From: a virus
DNA: 64,000 bases
Virus record (IMG/VR): IMGVR_UViG_3300029957_000007
Span: 1-64,000 of that record
Reading direction: 5' to 3' (one strand)
The position numbers were made by a program, and so were the translations under genes. Below the pieces are notes generated by a model, which worked only from the letters and a program-made list of their open reading frames with translations, was not told where the DNA came from and did no database searches. Below are positions 51,164 through 58,424 of this stretch, piece by piece (position 1 is the stretch's first letter; every line of letters begins with the position of its first letter).

Positions 51164-51296
51164 TCGTGAAATGCAGAGGGTAGAAAACACGTACAAATGC
51201 TTGAGCTGTGGCTTCATGAAACACAAACGAGGTACATCGCAAGATCATGGAGTCGATGGTCGACTCTACGACAAACAACGAGGCCTGTACCTTTAG
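51102..51296 (+). CDS. Zinc-ribbon microprotein
   Basis: 64 aa from the ATG at 51102 (GGAGG upstream), overlapping the previous gene by 62 bases. CPKCDREM ... CLSCGF forms a Cys4 ribbon (residues about 17-37). Confidence 0.6.
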   Translation: MGKPTIKQQMEQHKETCPKCDREMQRVENTYKCLSCGFMKHKRGTSQDHGVDGRLYDKQRGLYL

Positions 51297-51325
51297 GTAC
51301 TGACTCATAAAACAAGGAGCTCGAC

Positions 51326-51799
51326 ATGAGCATCGCGTCATGGTTTTCAGGTTTGTGGAATGCGATCAAAGGCAATGCTGGCAAGGCTGAGAGCATTGCT
51401 GCTAAGATCGGAGCTGGAGCCGCAGTGGTTGGGCGTGATGCTGCTATCGTCGCTCAGAATCCTGTGACCATCGAGGTCGCCAGTGGCGCACTTACAGCGA
51501 TGGGTCACCCTGAGATGGCGAATGCGCTGAATGCAGTGCAGGCCGCAATGCAGCAGGTCAATGCTGCTCGTCAGACGATCGTCACAACGGATCTGAGCAA
51601 GCCGATGACAGCTCAAAGCGCTGCGGCTTTGGTTGGCAGCGTTGCTGATGCTACCCAAAAGGTCGCAGCTGCCACTCAGGCTGCTGCCGGTGCCGTGGCT
51701 GCTGTTCCTTCCGCCGCTCCTGCTCCGGTTCAACCTGCTGCCCAGCCTGTGGCTCCTGCCGCAGCTCCGGTGGTGGTTCTGCCGTCATCGCAAGGCTGA
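51326..51799 (+). CDS. Ala-rich hypothetical protein
   Basis: 157 aa, about one third Ala; GC-richer than neighbours. N-terminal amphipathic segment (SIASWFSGLWNAIKGNAG), a long helical Ala/Gln region and a Pro/Ala tail. AAGGAG upstream. The make-up suggests an abundant structural or membrane-associated protein. It is followed by a strong hairpin, so its mRNA may end there. Confidence 0.55.
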   Translation: MSIASWFSGLWNAIKGNAGKAESIAAKIGAGAAVVGRDAAIVAQNPVTIEVASGALTAMGHPEMANALNAVQAAMQQVNAARQTIVTTDLSKPMTAQSAAALVGSVADATQKVAAATQAAAGAVAAVPSAAPAPVQPAAQPVAPAAAPVVVLPSSQG

Positions 51800-51817
51800 A
51801 AACACGATGCAGATCTA

Positions 51818-51848
51818 CTAGCGGCGTTGTGATGTGCAACGCCGCTAG
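51818..51848 (+). terminator. Strong hairpin after the Ala-rich gene
   Basis: A perfect 12-bp stem (CTAGCGGCGTTG at 51818-51829 with CAACGCCGCTAG at 51837-51848) and a 7-base loop. No T run follows, so it may be a non-canonical terminator or an RNA-stabilising or processing hairpin. Confidence 0.55.
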
Positions 51849-51871
51849 ATCCATTCGACTTTGGAGCAGAA

Positions 51872-52261
51872 ATGCTACGAAAGAAACAAGAGGATTTGAC
51901 TGAGAAAGAAACGTACTTCGACAACGTAAAACGCTGCATACAACTGATCGATGCTCGAAAGCGTTTGGGCATGCCAGTTGGTGGGACACTACAATCGCTG
52001 GAACGGCTACTCAAGATCAATGTGAATTGCGAGGATGTTCACACAGACGACTACATCTGCGCTGTGATGATCGATGGTTTCTTAGCAGAGGCTGTGAAAC
52101 CAACAGAGGATCCTGAGCTCAGCGATGAGATGCGTCCTGCGACGTACCTTAGCACGAAGGAGCACATCACGTTCTATTCTGAACGGATGCTTCCTGCCAA
52201 CAGCATTGTGATCTTCACTGATCAACGCGTTCTTTACGCTAAGTGGAAGCACCAGCGATGA
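51872..52261 (+). CDS. Hypothetical protein
   Basis: 129 aa, GGAG upstream. Helical, with Asp-rich middle (VNCEDVHTDDYICAVM) and C-terminal strands. Not recognised. Confidence 0.55.
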   Translation: MLRKKQEDLTEKETYFDNVKRCIQLIDARKRLGMPVGGTLQSLERLLKINVNCEDVHTDDYICAVMIDGFLAEAVKPTEDPELSDEMRPATYLSTKEHITFYSERMLPANSIVIFTDQRVLYAKWKHQR

Positions 52262-52578
52262 ATGTGATCTCCGTCACCTTCAACTGCGATGTCGACATAT
52301 CATTGCTTCGACAGTTTAAGGAGATCGTGAAGTTCGCAAAGAAAGTAGGCAAGCACTGCTTTGTTGTGAACCTCACAACGCATTTCATTCCTGAGAACTT
52401 CATCACATATGTGAAACAAGAAAACAGGTACTTGAAAGACTACAAAGGCGGCATCAAACTCGTGTCGCAACATGGTAGCATCAGACGACAAATGCGCTAC
52501 CACGACCCAGTCATTTCAGTGCAGGTGTTCGATCACGAACAACAAGCACTTGACCAATTTGCTCTTGAGGCTAGGTAA
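52258..52578 (+). CDS. Hypothetical protein
   Basis: 106 aa, ATGA overlap. Alpha/beta pattern starting VISVTFNCDVDISLLRQF. Not recognised. Confidence 0.5.
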   Translation: MNVISVTFNCDVDISLLRQFKEIVKFAKKVGKHCFVVNLTTHFIPENFITYVKQENRYLKDYKGGIKLVSQHGSIRRQMRYHDPVISVQVFDHEQQALDQFALEAR

Positions 52579-53057
52579 TGGCCGGACCTAAGGAACTACA
52601 AGACAGAATGAAGATGATTAAGAACAACGAGCTTCGCACCAAGTTGAATGGCGAAGCTAGAGACAAGATGAATGCGTTGTTTGCAACCATGAACAAGCTC
52701 GACTACGCTGCTTACAAATTGCTACTTGGTCTAGCATTTGTAGACGACGACGTCAAGCAAATGGTGAGAGAGCTTTCGAATCTGAATGAGGACTCGAAAG
52801 AGTGGAGTGACAAGTACTTCCACATCCACTGGTGGGTCAAAGGCGTGATCGATGCTCGACGTGGTGAGATCAACAAAGCTACGAGAGAGAACAATACACG
52901 AGAGCTTGCCACATTCACAACTACGATCTTGGACGACGCTTGTGTGAGCCTCATGATCTCAACACATGTGAACGTCTTGAAGATCTACATCGCTACAGAG
53001 GATGCCATCAAAGCTGCGGAGGCTGTGAGCCATGAAACTGACCAGCCTGCTCAGTAG
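52578..53057 (+). CDS. Hypothetical helical protein
   Basis: 159 aa, TAATG coupling. All-helical, charged. Not recognised. The next gene starts 26 bases inside it. Confidence 0.55.
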   Translation: MAGPKELQDRMKMIKNNELRTKLNGEARDKMNALFATMNKLDYAAYKLLLGLAFVDDDVKQMVRELSNLNEDSKEWSDKYFHIHWWVKGVIDARRGEINKATRENNTRELATFTTTILDDACVSLMISTHVNVLKIYIATEDAIKAAEAVSHETDQPAQ

Positions 53058-53535
53058 CCAAAGCATTGTCGACAAGCTTCGTGCTGAAGAACTTGAACGC
53101 GTTGAGTCCATTCGACGTAAAGCTGAAAAGGACTCACGTGTAAAGCACTGGTACGACAAGCTGTTGCTTCGATGGTACATCACACTGGTCAAACTGTTGT
53201 GGTGGACACAGAAGGCACTTCAACGTGCAGTCAATCACCGCAACAAGTACAGCGAGACATGGATCACACACGAGTCAACACGCATCTTCGCTGAGATGCT
53301 GCAAGGCGATCAGTTAGACGTGCTGAAGGAGCTCAACATCCTTCGAGCATGGAAGATCGACGACTCGAAGCTGATGATCACATTCGGCAAGATCGAAAGA
53401 GATGAAGAGAAATACGTATTCCCTGACGAGGGCATGTTCATTGTCGTTGAAGCTGTGAACGACCATGACGCTACATTCCTGAAAATTGGAATGGACACGT
53501 GGGAGAAGGAAAATGATTCAGCAAGAAGAAATTAA
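53032..53535 (+). CDS. Hypothetical protein with aromatic segment
   Basis: 167 aa. Residues about 45-60 (LLRWYITLVKLLWWTQ) are amphipathic and may touch membrane. C-terminal half alpha/beta. GGAGG upstream. Not recognised. Confidence 0.5.
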   Translation: MKLTSLLSSQSIVDKLRAEELERVESIRRKAEKDSRVKHWYDKLLLRWYITLVKLLWWTQKALQRAVNHRNKYSETWITHESTRIFAEMLQGDQLDVLKELNILRAWKIDDSKLMITFGKIERDEEKYVFPDEGMFIVVEAVNDHDATFLKIGMDTWEKENDSARRN

Positions 53536-53797
53536 GCAAGATGTGCTGAATGCTTTACAGCTTCTGAAACCTGAGAGAGAAGAGCAGTTTGATACGACTT
53601 GGGAGATCTTCACCAAGAAGTATTCGCTTCACTCAGTTGAAGCAAGTGGGAACGGGATTGGTCAACACGTTCTTGCTGATCTGCTGCGACCAATTGCACA
53701 GGGTCATCACGAAAGGCACATTCACATTTTCTACAAGCATTTGGTGACAGTGAATGGCGGCATCGTTGAAGTGGACTTCTTGTTCAAGTGGTTCTAA
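53513..53797 (+). CDS. Small hypothetical protein
   Basis: 94 aa from the ATG at 53513 (GGAGAAGG upstream). Ends in a beta hairpin, VTVNGGIVEVDFLFKWF. It precedes the structured RNA candidate. Confidence 0.5.
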   Translation: MIQQEEIKQDVLNALQLLKPEREEQFDTTWEIFTKKYSLHSVEASGNGIGQHVLADLLRPIAQGHHERHIHIFYKHLVTVNGGIVEVDFLFKWF

Positions 53798-53800
53798 AGA

Positions 53801-53966
53801 CTTGCGGTTGCAGTTGGTGCAAGAGCCAAAGGGCCCAGGACTTGAGCATCGGCCCCCTCGTTCCTTTGCTCAAGTATGACCACCCTAATGCGAATGGGAA
53901 ATCGCATCGTAGGCTGAGCGAGTTTGGAGTCATGCCTCCAATGTAGCAATCCTACACAACCGCAAG
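53801..53966 (+). ncRNA. Candidate structured RNA (about 166 nt)
   Basis: This gap has no gene but a consistent set of helices. P1 CTTGCGGTTG/CAACCGCAAG (53801-53810 with 53957-53966) closes the element. Inside are P2 TTGG/CCAA (53814-53829), P3 ACTTGAGCA/TGCTCAAGT (53840-53848 with 53867-53875), P4 ATGCGA/TCGCAT (53888-53907), P5 TTGGAG/CTCCAA (53924-53941) and P6 TGTAG/CTACA (53942-53956), the last stacked directly on P1. GGGCC at 53831-53835 can also pair with GGCCC at 53851-53855 in the P3 loop, a pseudoknot. It ends 21 bases before the next ATG, so it may be a cis-regulatory leader or a free phage RNA. No known family recognised. Confidence 0.55.
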
Positions 53967-53987
53967 GTTTCTTTGACGGAGAGATCC

Positions 53988-54467
53988 ATGCTGAAGAAAG
54001 TTGACACGCTACTCAAGCAGTGCAAGGGTAAGACGACTGTGCATAAGTTTGAGAATCTACTCACGAAACTCGATGGTCTATGCAGAATGGACTTCGACTT
54101 CTTGATGAGAGGCAACCTCATTCCTTACCGAGTCACATTCGCAAATGGTGTGAGTAAAGAGGAGTGGGATGCGACACCAGATAAAAGTAAGGTAGTGACG
54201 ATCGAACATCAGGATCCTGACCAACTCGGCAAGTTGTTCTTCGCAGCAGTGATGGACACACGTCGTCCTCATGATACCACACTGACATTCGTTGATTACT
54301 ACTCGAAAACGATTTCAGTGCGAGTTAAGGGCGATGACTATCACAATCCGATTTTTGTGGCAGAAGGAAGGATCCTCTGGAATGGGGCTCTCGAAGATCA
54401 TCTTCGTGAACAAGAACACGAGGCGATCAAGGAGAAAAACAAAGAGAAGTGGAGAAAGTCACTATGA
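53988..54467 (+). CDS. Hypothetical protein downstream of structured RNA
   Basis: 159 aa from the ATG at 53988 (GGAGAGA upstream). Basic N-terminal helix region, then an alpha/beta middle (IPYRVTFANGVSKEEWDATP, TTLTFVDYYSKTISVRVKG) and a charged C-terminal helix. Not recognised. Its expression may depend on the RNA element just upstream (inference). Confidence 0.55.
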   Translation: MLKKVDTLLKQCKGKTTVHKFENLLTKLDGLCRMDFDFLMRGNLIPYRVTFANGVSKEEWDATPDKSKVVTIEHQDPDQLGKLFFAAVMDTRRPHDTTLTFVDYYSKTISVRVKGDDYHNPIFVAEGRILWNGALEDHLREQEHEAIKEKNKEKWRKSL

Positions 54468-54772
54468 GCGACGCCAACAACGTGGTGGAGGGAAAGGCTG
54501 CGGACCACGATGAGCATGTGAAGTTCTTCTCCAAGTTCATCTTTCGCAGATTGAAGCAAGCAAATCAACCGCAGATCTTGACAATAGATCAAGCGAAGCA
54601 GGTTGAAAAGGATGAAGTGTTAGTTCGCAAGTTCCTTAACAGACTCGTGGAATATGATGTGGTCCATCGAGCCGGATGGTTGGGGAACATCGAAGCCTAT
54701 GCAATAAAGGAAGAAGCTTACAAAGGTGAGCTCACACTTGACGAGATCAAAAAGATCCTAAGCATCATCTGA
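54464..54772 (+). CDS. Hypothetical protein, possible winged helix
   Basis: 102 aa, ATGA overlap. Residues about 20-85 (FSKFIFRRLKQANQPQILTI ... VRKFLNRLVEYDVVHRAG) resemble a small helix-turn-helix with wing. Not confirmed. Confidence 0.5.
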   Translation: MSDANNVVEGKAADHDEHVKFFSKFIFRRLKQANQPQILTIDQAKQVEKDEVLVRKFLNRLVEYDVVHRAGWLGNIEAYAIKEEAYKGELTLDEIKKILSII

Positions 54773-54783
54773 CAGAGGTCGAC

Positions 54784-55152
54784 ATGCAATTGCCTGAAGT
54801 AGCGCCTCCATCTGCTCTACAAACAGAGAAACTAGAGGTTGGCTTCAAATTCATTCGCTGTTTTGCCGAAGTACTCAAGCACCAGAAAGTTCCTTATCGT
54901 CCTGTGAACGAACTGACAGACGAGTTCGTGAAGATCGAAATAGCAAATGTGACTCGCGACAACGCTGAGATGCAAGCTGGTCGTGCAGCAGCGTTTGTCA
55001 TGAACAAGAAAGAAGGCGCTCAAAACGTCTTTGAGTTCAGTCGCATGGCTGTTGCTACAGAGGAAAGCCGCGACCATCAGTTCACACTCAACTTCTATGG
55101 TAGATGGAAGGTTGAAGAACTGAAGGAGATCGGTGATGAAGTTCAAAACTAA
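54784..55152 (+). CDS. Hypothetical protein
   Basis: 122 aa, AGAGG upstream. Alpha/beta pattern, not recognised. Confidence 0.55.
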   Translation: MQLPEVAPPSALQTEKLEVGFKFIRCFAEVLKHQKVPYRPVNELTDEFVKIEIANVTRDNAEMQAGRAAAFVMNKKEGAQNVFEFSRMAVATEESRDHQFTLNFYGRWKVEELKEIGDEVQN

Positions 55153-55369
55153 GGAAGACATTCACTTTGGCGACATTCGAATCCCAAAAGACACGACACT
55201 GGTCCTTGTGGAAAAGAAAAACAAGGTTGGTTACCACACACCACCCAATATCGTGTATGGGCAACGCCCAGAAAGATACAGCTTTGAGATGTTCTATTGC
55301 ATCTTAGAGGGAACAGGTATCCCAATTCAATTCGGTTTTAGAGAGCATCAGATAGAGGTGATGTCGTGA
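55136..55369 (+). CDS. Small hypothetical protein
   Basis: 77 aa from the ATG at 55136 (GGAG upstream). Beta-rich (HFGDIRIPKDTTLVLVEKKN), perhaps an SH3-like barrel. Not recognised. Confidence 0.5.
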   Translation: MKFKTKEDIHFGDIRIPKDTTLVLVEKKNKVGYHTPPNIVYGQRPERYSFEMFYCILEGTGIPIQFGFREHQIEVMS

Positions 55370-55839
55370 CGGAGCCTCGAAAACTTACAGAGAAGTTCAT
55401 GGATGAACATGACTTTCTCATGCTTGTACCAGAGTTCCTTGTTCGTGGCACTGGCAAAGATCCAGACACACTCATCATGGAATTGGCGAACAAGGACCTT
55501 CACTCATTTGAGATCTTCGCAAATGCGGACGACATCAAGTGGGGTTTGAAGAGAGGCGACATCAAGTACTACAAGCCTTACATTCTGCCGATTCAAGAGA
55601 ATCCTCTACGCTATGAAGCATTGAAGCGTTATGTAGAGGAAACAGTTACCCAAGCGAGTGCAAGTAAGAAGATGGATTTCAATGCTGATAACTTTTCATT
55701 CCAGTTCGATGAGCCAACCATTTCAGATGTTCAAATGGTTGGAATACCGAACATCAAGTACTTCCGAATCGTGAGGCTCTTGAAAGAGGGAGAGCCCATG
55801 AAGCAAGAAGTACCTGATCCTTCATTTTTCTGCAAGTAA
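55366..55839 (+). CDS. Hypothetical protein (GTG start)
   Basis: 157 aa, GTGA overlap. Alpha/beta with DFLMLVPEFLVRGTGKDPDT and C-terminal ISDVQMVGIPNIKYFRIV. Not recognised. Confidence 0.5.
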   Translation: MTEPRKLTEKFMDEHDFLMLVPEFLVRGTGKDPDTLIMELANKDLHSFEIFANADDIKWGLKRGDIKYYKPYILPIQENPLRYEALKRYVEETVTQASASKKMDFNADNFSFQFDEPTISDVQMVGIPNIKYFRIVRLLKEGEPMKQEVPDPSFFCK

Positions 55840-55853
55840 CTATCGCAGAAGAA

Positions 55854-55935
55854 CAACGTTGACTTGGGCGAAGAGAAGCCGCTGAAGGTGTCCGTAGGAG
55901 ATGCATGAGAGAATCACTCATGCAGATCAACGTTG
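55854..55935 (+). ncRNA. Possible small structured leader RNA
   Basis: In the 123-base gap before 55963, CAACGTTGA (55854-55862) can pair with TCAACGTTG (55927-55935), and TGCATGAG/CTCATGCA (55902-55909 with 55917-55924) forms an adjacent 8-bp hairpin. The layout, a closing stem just before a ribosome site, echoes the larger element at 53801. Both copies of the outer stem are palindromic, so chance or protein binding is possible. Confidence 0.3.
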
Positions 55936-55962
55936 AAATTGAAAAGAGAGGAGGTGAGACGA

Positions 55963-56187
55963 ATGGTTAAGATTGGTGATCACGTAGTGTACATCGATCC
56001 TACTCGAATCGAGCGACAAGCATTGGTGACTGCAGTGTTCAGTCAAGACTGCATCAACATCATGTTTGCATCTGCTGATGAGAACAAGCAGGATTCGTAC
56101 GGACGGCAACTTGAACGTGCAACATCGCTGCCACGTGAAGGCGCTTGGAACAATGGCGCTGGTAATTGCTGGAGAGAAGTGCAGTAA
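55963..56187 (+). CDS. Small hypothetical protein, SH3-like
   Basis: 74 aa from the ATG at 55963 with GGAGGTGAG upstream. KIGDHVVYIDPTRIERQALV suggests a KOW/SH3-type barrel. It precedes the tRNA-Pro gene. Confidence 0.5.
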   Translation: MVKIGDHVVYIDPTRIERQALVTAVFSQDCINIMFASADENKQDSYGRQLERATSLPREGAWNNGAGNCWREVQ

Positions 56188-56249
56188 CGACTCAACGCCG
56201 GTCTTGGAACCGATGAGGAACCTACAATGGACCGGTAATCAATGGGCAT

Positions 56250-56324
56250 CGGGATGTAGCGGAGTGGTACCGCACCTGCTTTGGGAGCAGGGGATCGTGA
56301 GTTCGAACCTCACCATCCCGACCA
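56250..56324 (+). tRNA. tRNA-Pro (anticodon TGG)
   Basis: A complete cloverleaf: acceptor CGGGATG/CATCCCG, anticodon stem CCTGC/GCAGG with loop TTTGGGA (anticodon TGG), T arm GTGAG-TTCGAAC-CTCAC, and an encoded 3' CCA after the discriminator A. It reads CCN proline codons, mainly CCA. It probably supports late translation or replaces a host tRNA damaged in defence. Confidence 0.92.
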
Positions 56325-56340
56325 ATCGACGGAGAAAGCT

Positions 56341-56655
56341 ATGCAGTGTCCTATCTGCACGAAAGAGATGAAGCACATCGAGACACAGAAACTGGTCGAA
56401 CGAACACGTGAGATCTTTGGACGTGAATCGGAGTCGAGAGAAGAGAAACATTTCTGCACTGACTGCGGTGTAGGTGTTACCGCTCTACTGACCATATCAC
56501 GGCCATTGCTGAATGCTGCTCGAACCCCACAGGTGGTTCCTCAGGACGGCCACCGGTCGAAGACGATTGATCCATTACCACATCAAGAGACACACGCCGT
56601 AGGCCAAAGGCGGCTTGGTCAACCAAAGGATCCTACTGATCCAATGCGGACGTAA
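56341..56655 (+). CDS. Zinc-binding hypothetical protein
   Basis: 104 aa from the ATG at 56341 (GGAG upstream). CPIC (3-6) and CTDCG (40-44) form a zinc site with a charged linker between. The C-terminal half is Pro/Gln/Arg-rich and probably disordered. It lies directly after tRNA-Pro, and a terminator hairpin follows. Confidence 0.55.
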   Translation: MQCPICTKEMKHIETQKLVERTREIFGRESESREEKHFCTDCGVGVTALLTISRPLLNAARTPQVVPQDGHRSKTIDPLPHQETHAVGQRRLGQPKDPTDPMRT

Positions 56656-56659
56656 AAAG

Positions 56660-56689
56660 AAACTGCTCTCCCTTTCGGGAGAGCAGTTT
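56660..56689 (-). terminator. Bidirectional terminator between convergent genes
   Basis: A perfect 13-bp stem (AAACTGCTCTCCC at 56660-56672 with GGGAGAGCAGTTT at 56677-56689), loop TTTC. Read on the minus strand it is followed by a TTTCTTTTTA tract, a good terminator for the minus-strand gene; on the plus strand a shorter T run ends the zinc-protein transcript. Confidence 0.85.
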
Positions 56690-56715
56690 AACAGGGAGGA
56701 AGTCGTTGTGGTGGG

Positions 56716-56988
56716 CTAGATCTTCACGGCCTTCGCAGCCTGCTCGAAGGAGGCCTTGATGGCGTTGAGCGCCTTCACAGCGTCCTTGTCGTCCTTGACC
56801 TTGGCGATCTCCTTGTCGATCTTCGCAGCGTTCTTCGCCAGCCGCTTGCTCAGCCGATCGCTGATGCCGTTGAACCAGGCAACTCGGCCCTGACCGAAGG
56901 ACTTGCGCTCCTTCTTCGGAGCCTTGACCTTCTTCTCGGCCTTGGAAGCGGTGGCCTTCTTAGCGGTCTTCTTGTCGGCGTTCTTCAT
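56716..56988 (-). CDS. Histone H1-like nucleoid protein (only minus-strand gene)
   Basis: 90 aa; start chosen at 56988 because GAGG lies seven bases upstream, though a start at 57015 would add nine residues. N-terminal 40 residues are Lys/Ala-rich (MKNADKKTAKKATASKAEKK), like bacterial H1-type proteins. The C-terminal 50 residues (ISDRLSKRLAKNAAKI ... KVKDDKDAVKAL) closely match the C-terminal domain of the 7235-8200 protein. It has its own candidate promoter and terminator. Likely condenses or coats DNA, perhaps early or in the head (inference). GC-rich codons suggest high expression. Confidence 0.75.
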   Translation of the reverse strand: MKNADKKTAKKATASKAEKKVKAPKKERKSFGQGRVAWFNGISDRLSKRLAKNAAKIDKEIAKVKDDKDAVKALNAIKASFEQAAKAVKI

Positions 56989-57069
56989 GGTGAACCTCGT
57001 GAATGAGTGAGCCATTGTGGCTCTGAGCGAACTGGCTGATCCAGTAGGCTCACTGCCAGTTTACTACAA

Positions 57070-57104
57070 TGCGGTAAACGTGTATACAGAAAAGTGCGGT
57101 AAAC
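57070..57104 (-). promoter_or_regulatory. Direct repeat around the minus-strand promoter
   Basis: TGCGGTAAAC occurs at 57070-57079 and again at 57095-57104, 25 bases apart, on each side of the predicted -10 box of the minus-strand promoter. This spacing would suit a regulator bound on the same face over two helical turns plus a few bases. Confidence 0.35.
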
Positions 57105-57109
57105 CTCAA
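57081..57109 (-). promoter_or_regulatory. Candidate sigma-70-type promoter for the H1-like gene
   Basis: On the minus strand TTGAGG (-35, 57104-57109) and TATACA (-10, 57081-57086) are separated by 17 bases, upstream of the gene starting at 56988. This is the clearest host-type promoter in the window, in keeping with an independently transcribed, possibly early gene. Confidence 0.45.
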
Positions 57110-57160
57110 CAAGGAAAACGTATAGCTTGTAATGGCTTTCCAGCACAAGCAGAAATAAGT

Positions 57161-57247
57161 GGAAGGGTGGCTGAGTGGTTGAAAGCACCTGACTTGAAAT
57201 CAGGCGATCCAGCAATGGATCCGTGAGTTCGAATCTCACCTCTTCCT
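57161..57247 (+). tRNA. tRNA-Ser (anticodon TGA)
   Basis: Class II tRNA: acceptor GGAAGGG/CTCTTCC (one G-U), D arm, anticodon stem CCTGA/TCAGG with loop CTTGAAA (anticodon TGA), a long variable arm (GATCC/GGATC), and T arm GTGAG-TTCGAAT-CTCAC. No CCA is encoded, unlike tRNA-Pro. It would read UCA and related serine codons. Confidence 0.9.
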
Positions 57248-57272
57248 AAGATGCAGAAAACTGGAGGCCGAC

Positions 57273-57644
57273 ATGAGCTACATCATGGTTGAGCCCGGAC
57301 ACGTTGGATACGAGTTGATGGTGGTCAAAGCGATCTACTACTCAAACTACGGTATCTTGAGAATCGATGGCCACTTCATCAACCGCATTCGTACACCACA
57401 ACGAGTGCTTGACATGATGAAGAAGAAGCGGATCAATCGCATTGGTCTCTTCTCACATGACGTGCTGGAGCTCGGTAAACTGAACAAGATCAAGAACAAA
57501 CCAGCGACCATGAATCAGTGGTTCAAAGATGTTTCGTCGGCCGAACGTTTCTTGAGACGCTGCAACATCACTGTGCCCATTGAGCAGCGTATCATCGAGG
57601 TGAAGGATGAAGAAGCCAGAAAAGCAAGAGAGATCAAATGGTGA
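57273..57644 (+). CDS. Hypothetical protein
   Basis: 123 aa, GGAGG upstream. Basic alpha/beta chain (YGILRIDGHFINRIRTPQRV) with a charged C-terminal helix. Not recognised. Confidence 0.55.
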   Translation: MSYIMVEPGHVGYELMVVKAIYYSNYGILRIDGHFINRIRTPQRVLDMMKKKRINRIGLFSHDVLELGKLNKIKNKPATMNQWFKDVSSAERFLRRCNITVPIEQRIIEVKDEEARKAREIKW

Positions 57645-57650
57645 TGAGAC

Positions 57651-57866
57651 ATGATCACAGCCGCTGACGTGATGAACGCTGTCGATGCTGAGACGCTAAG
57701 CGCTGGCAAAGTACATGCTATCCCGTTTCAGAAGATCGTTGACCGCTGTGAAGTGATGAAAGACTCAGCCGACTTCGTGTTGCTTGGAAATATCCTCGAC
57801 GTCTTGTGCAGCACCAAAAAGCTGAAGCGGATCAATGGTAATCCGCCGATGTACATCAAGATCTAG
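57651..57866 (+). CDS. Small hypothetical protein
   Basis: 71 aa, not recognised. Helical, ending LKRINGNPPMYIKI. The ATG lies seven bases after the previous stop. Confidence 0.5.
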   Translation: MITAADVMNAVDAETLSAGKVHAIPFQKIVDRCEVMKDSADFVLLGNILDVLCSTKKLKRINGNPPMYIKI

Positions 57867-57881
57867 CGGAGGAGAACCACC

Positions 57882-58052
57882 ATGTCTCTTGAAGAAGGCA
57901 AGGAGACCTTGGATTCAACGCTTGTTCAAGCGTTCCAAGGGATCTCAAGCTTTTCAGAAGAACTGGCGAAGTTTAAAGCTCAAGCATTGAGCCTCGCCTT
58001 ACCCATTGGAGAACGACATGAGAACCAAGCTTTGCATCGCCCTGCTCTTTAG
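57882..58052 (+). CDS. Small hypothetical protein
   Basis: 56 aa with GGAGGAG upstream of the ATG. Helical (LVQAFQGISSFSEELAKFK). It overlaps the lipoprotein gene by 35 bases. Not recognised. Confidence 0.5.
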   Translation: MSLEEGKETLDSTLVQAFQGISSFSEELAKFKAQALSLALPIGERHENQALHRPAL

Positions 58053-58413
58053 CACAGCATTGATCGGATGTGCTTCTGCCATGAAAGAAGGCAAGAAGCT
58101 GCCTGGTCAGTATGTCGCTTCTGAGAGCGATCTGAAGAAGGAACTCACTGCCAAACCTGTGTTGAGTGAGTCAAACACTTTTGTTGCTCAACCGGTTTAT
58201 ACCGTGGTCAAAGGTGACTGTTTGTGGAGAGTATCGGAAAAGGTGTACGGTGACCCTTTCCTATGGCCTTCACTCGCAATGAATATCTCAAGCGCTGACT
58301 GCATAGTTGCTGGTCAGCAGTTGTTCTACCTCAAAAGCCTTGGTACTGAGACGCAGCACTTTGTGCAAGAGGCGAAAGATCGGAAGCCATACACTTCCAA
58401 ACCATGTAAATAG
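58018..58413 (+). CDS. LysM-domain lipoprotein
   Basis: 131 aa from the ATG at 58018 (GGAG upstream). The N-terminus [18 protein letters not shown] is a lipoprotein signal with lipobox LIGC (Cys18). Residues 61-106 are a LysM domain: [20 protein letters not shown], then a degenerate second half ending VAGQQLFYL. LysM binds peptidoglycan or chitin-like glycans. It would be anchored in a host membrane and grip the wall, perhaps in lysis, superinfection exclusion or host-surface change. An unusual cargo for a phage. Confidence 0.8.
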   Translation: MRTKLCIALLFSTALIGCASAMKEGKKLPGQYVASESDLKKELTAKPVLSESNTFVAQPVYTVVKGDCLWRVSEKVYGDPFLWPSLAMNISSADCIVAGQQLFYLKSLGTETQHFVQEAKDRKPYTSKPCK

Positions 58414-58424
58414 GAGGCACGGCA

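Noticed and set aside
53801-53966. tRNA, tmRNA, hammerhead or group I intron for the structured RNA
   Set aside because: No T-loop TTCRA with matching arms, no CTGATGA/GAAA hammerhead core, and too short for a group I intron core; left as unknown.
57017-57226. Plus-strand ORF running into tRNA-Ser
   Set aside because: It crosses the minus-strand promoter region and the tRNA gene and has no ribosome site.
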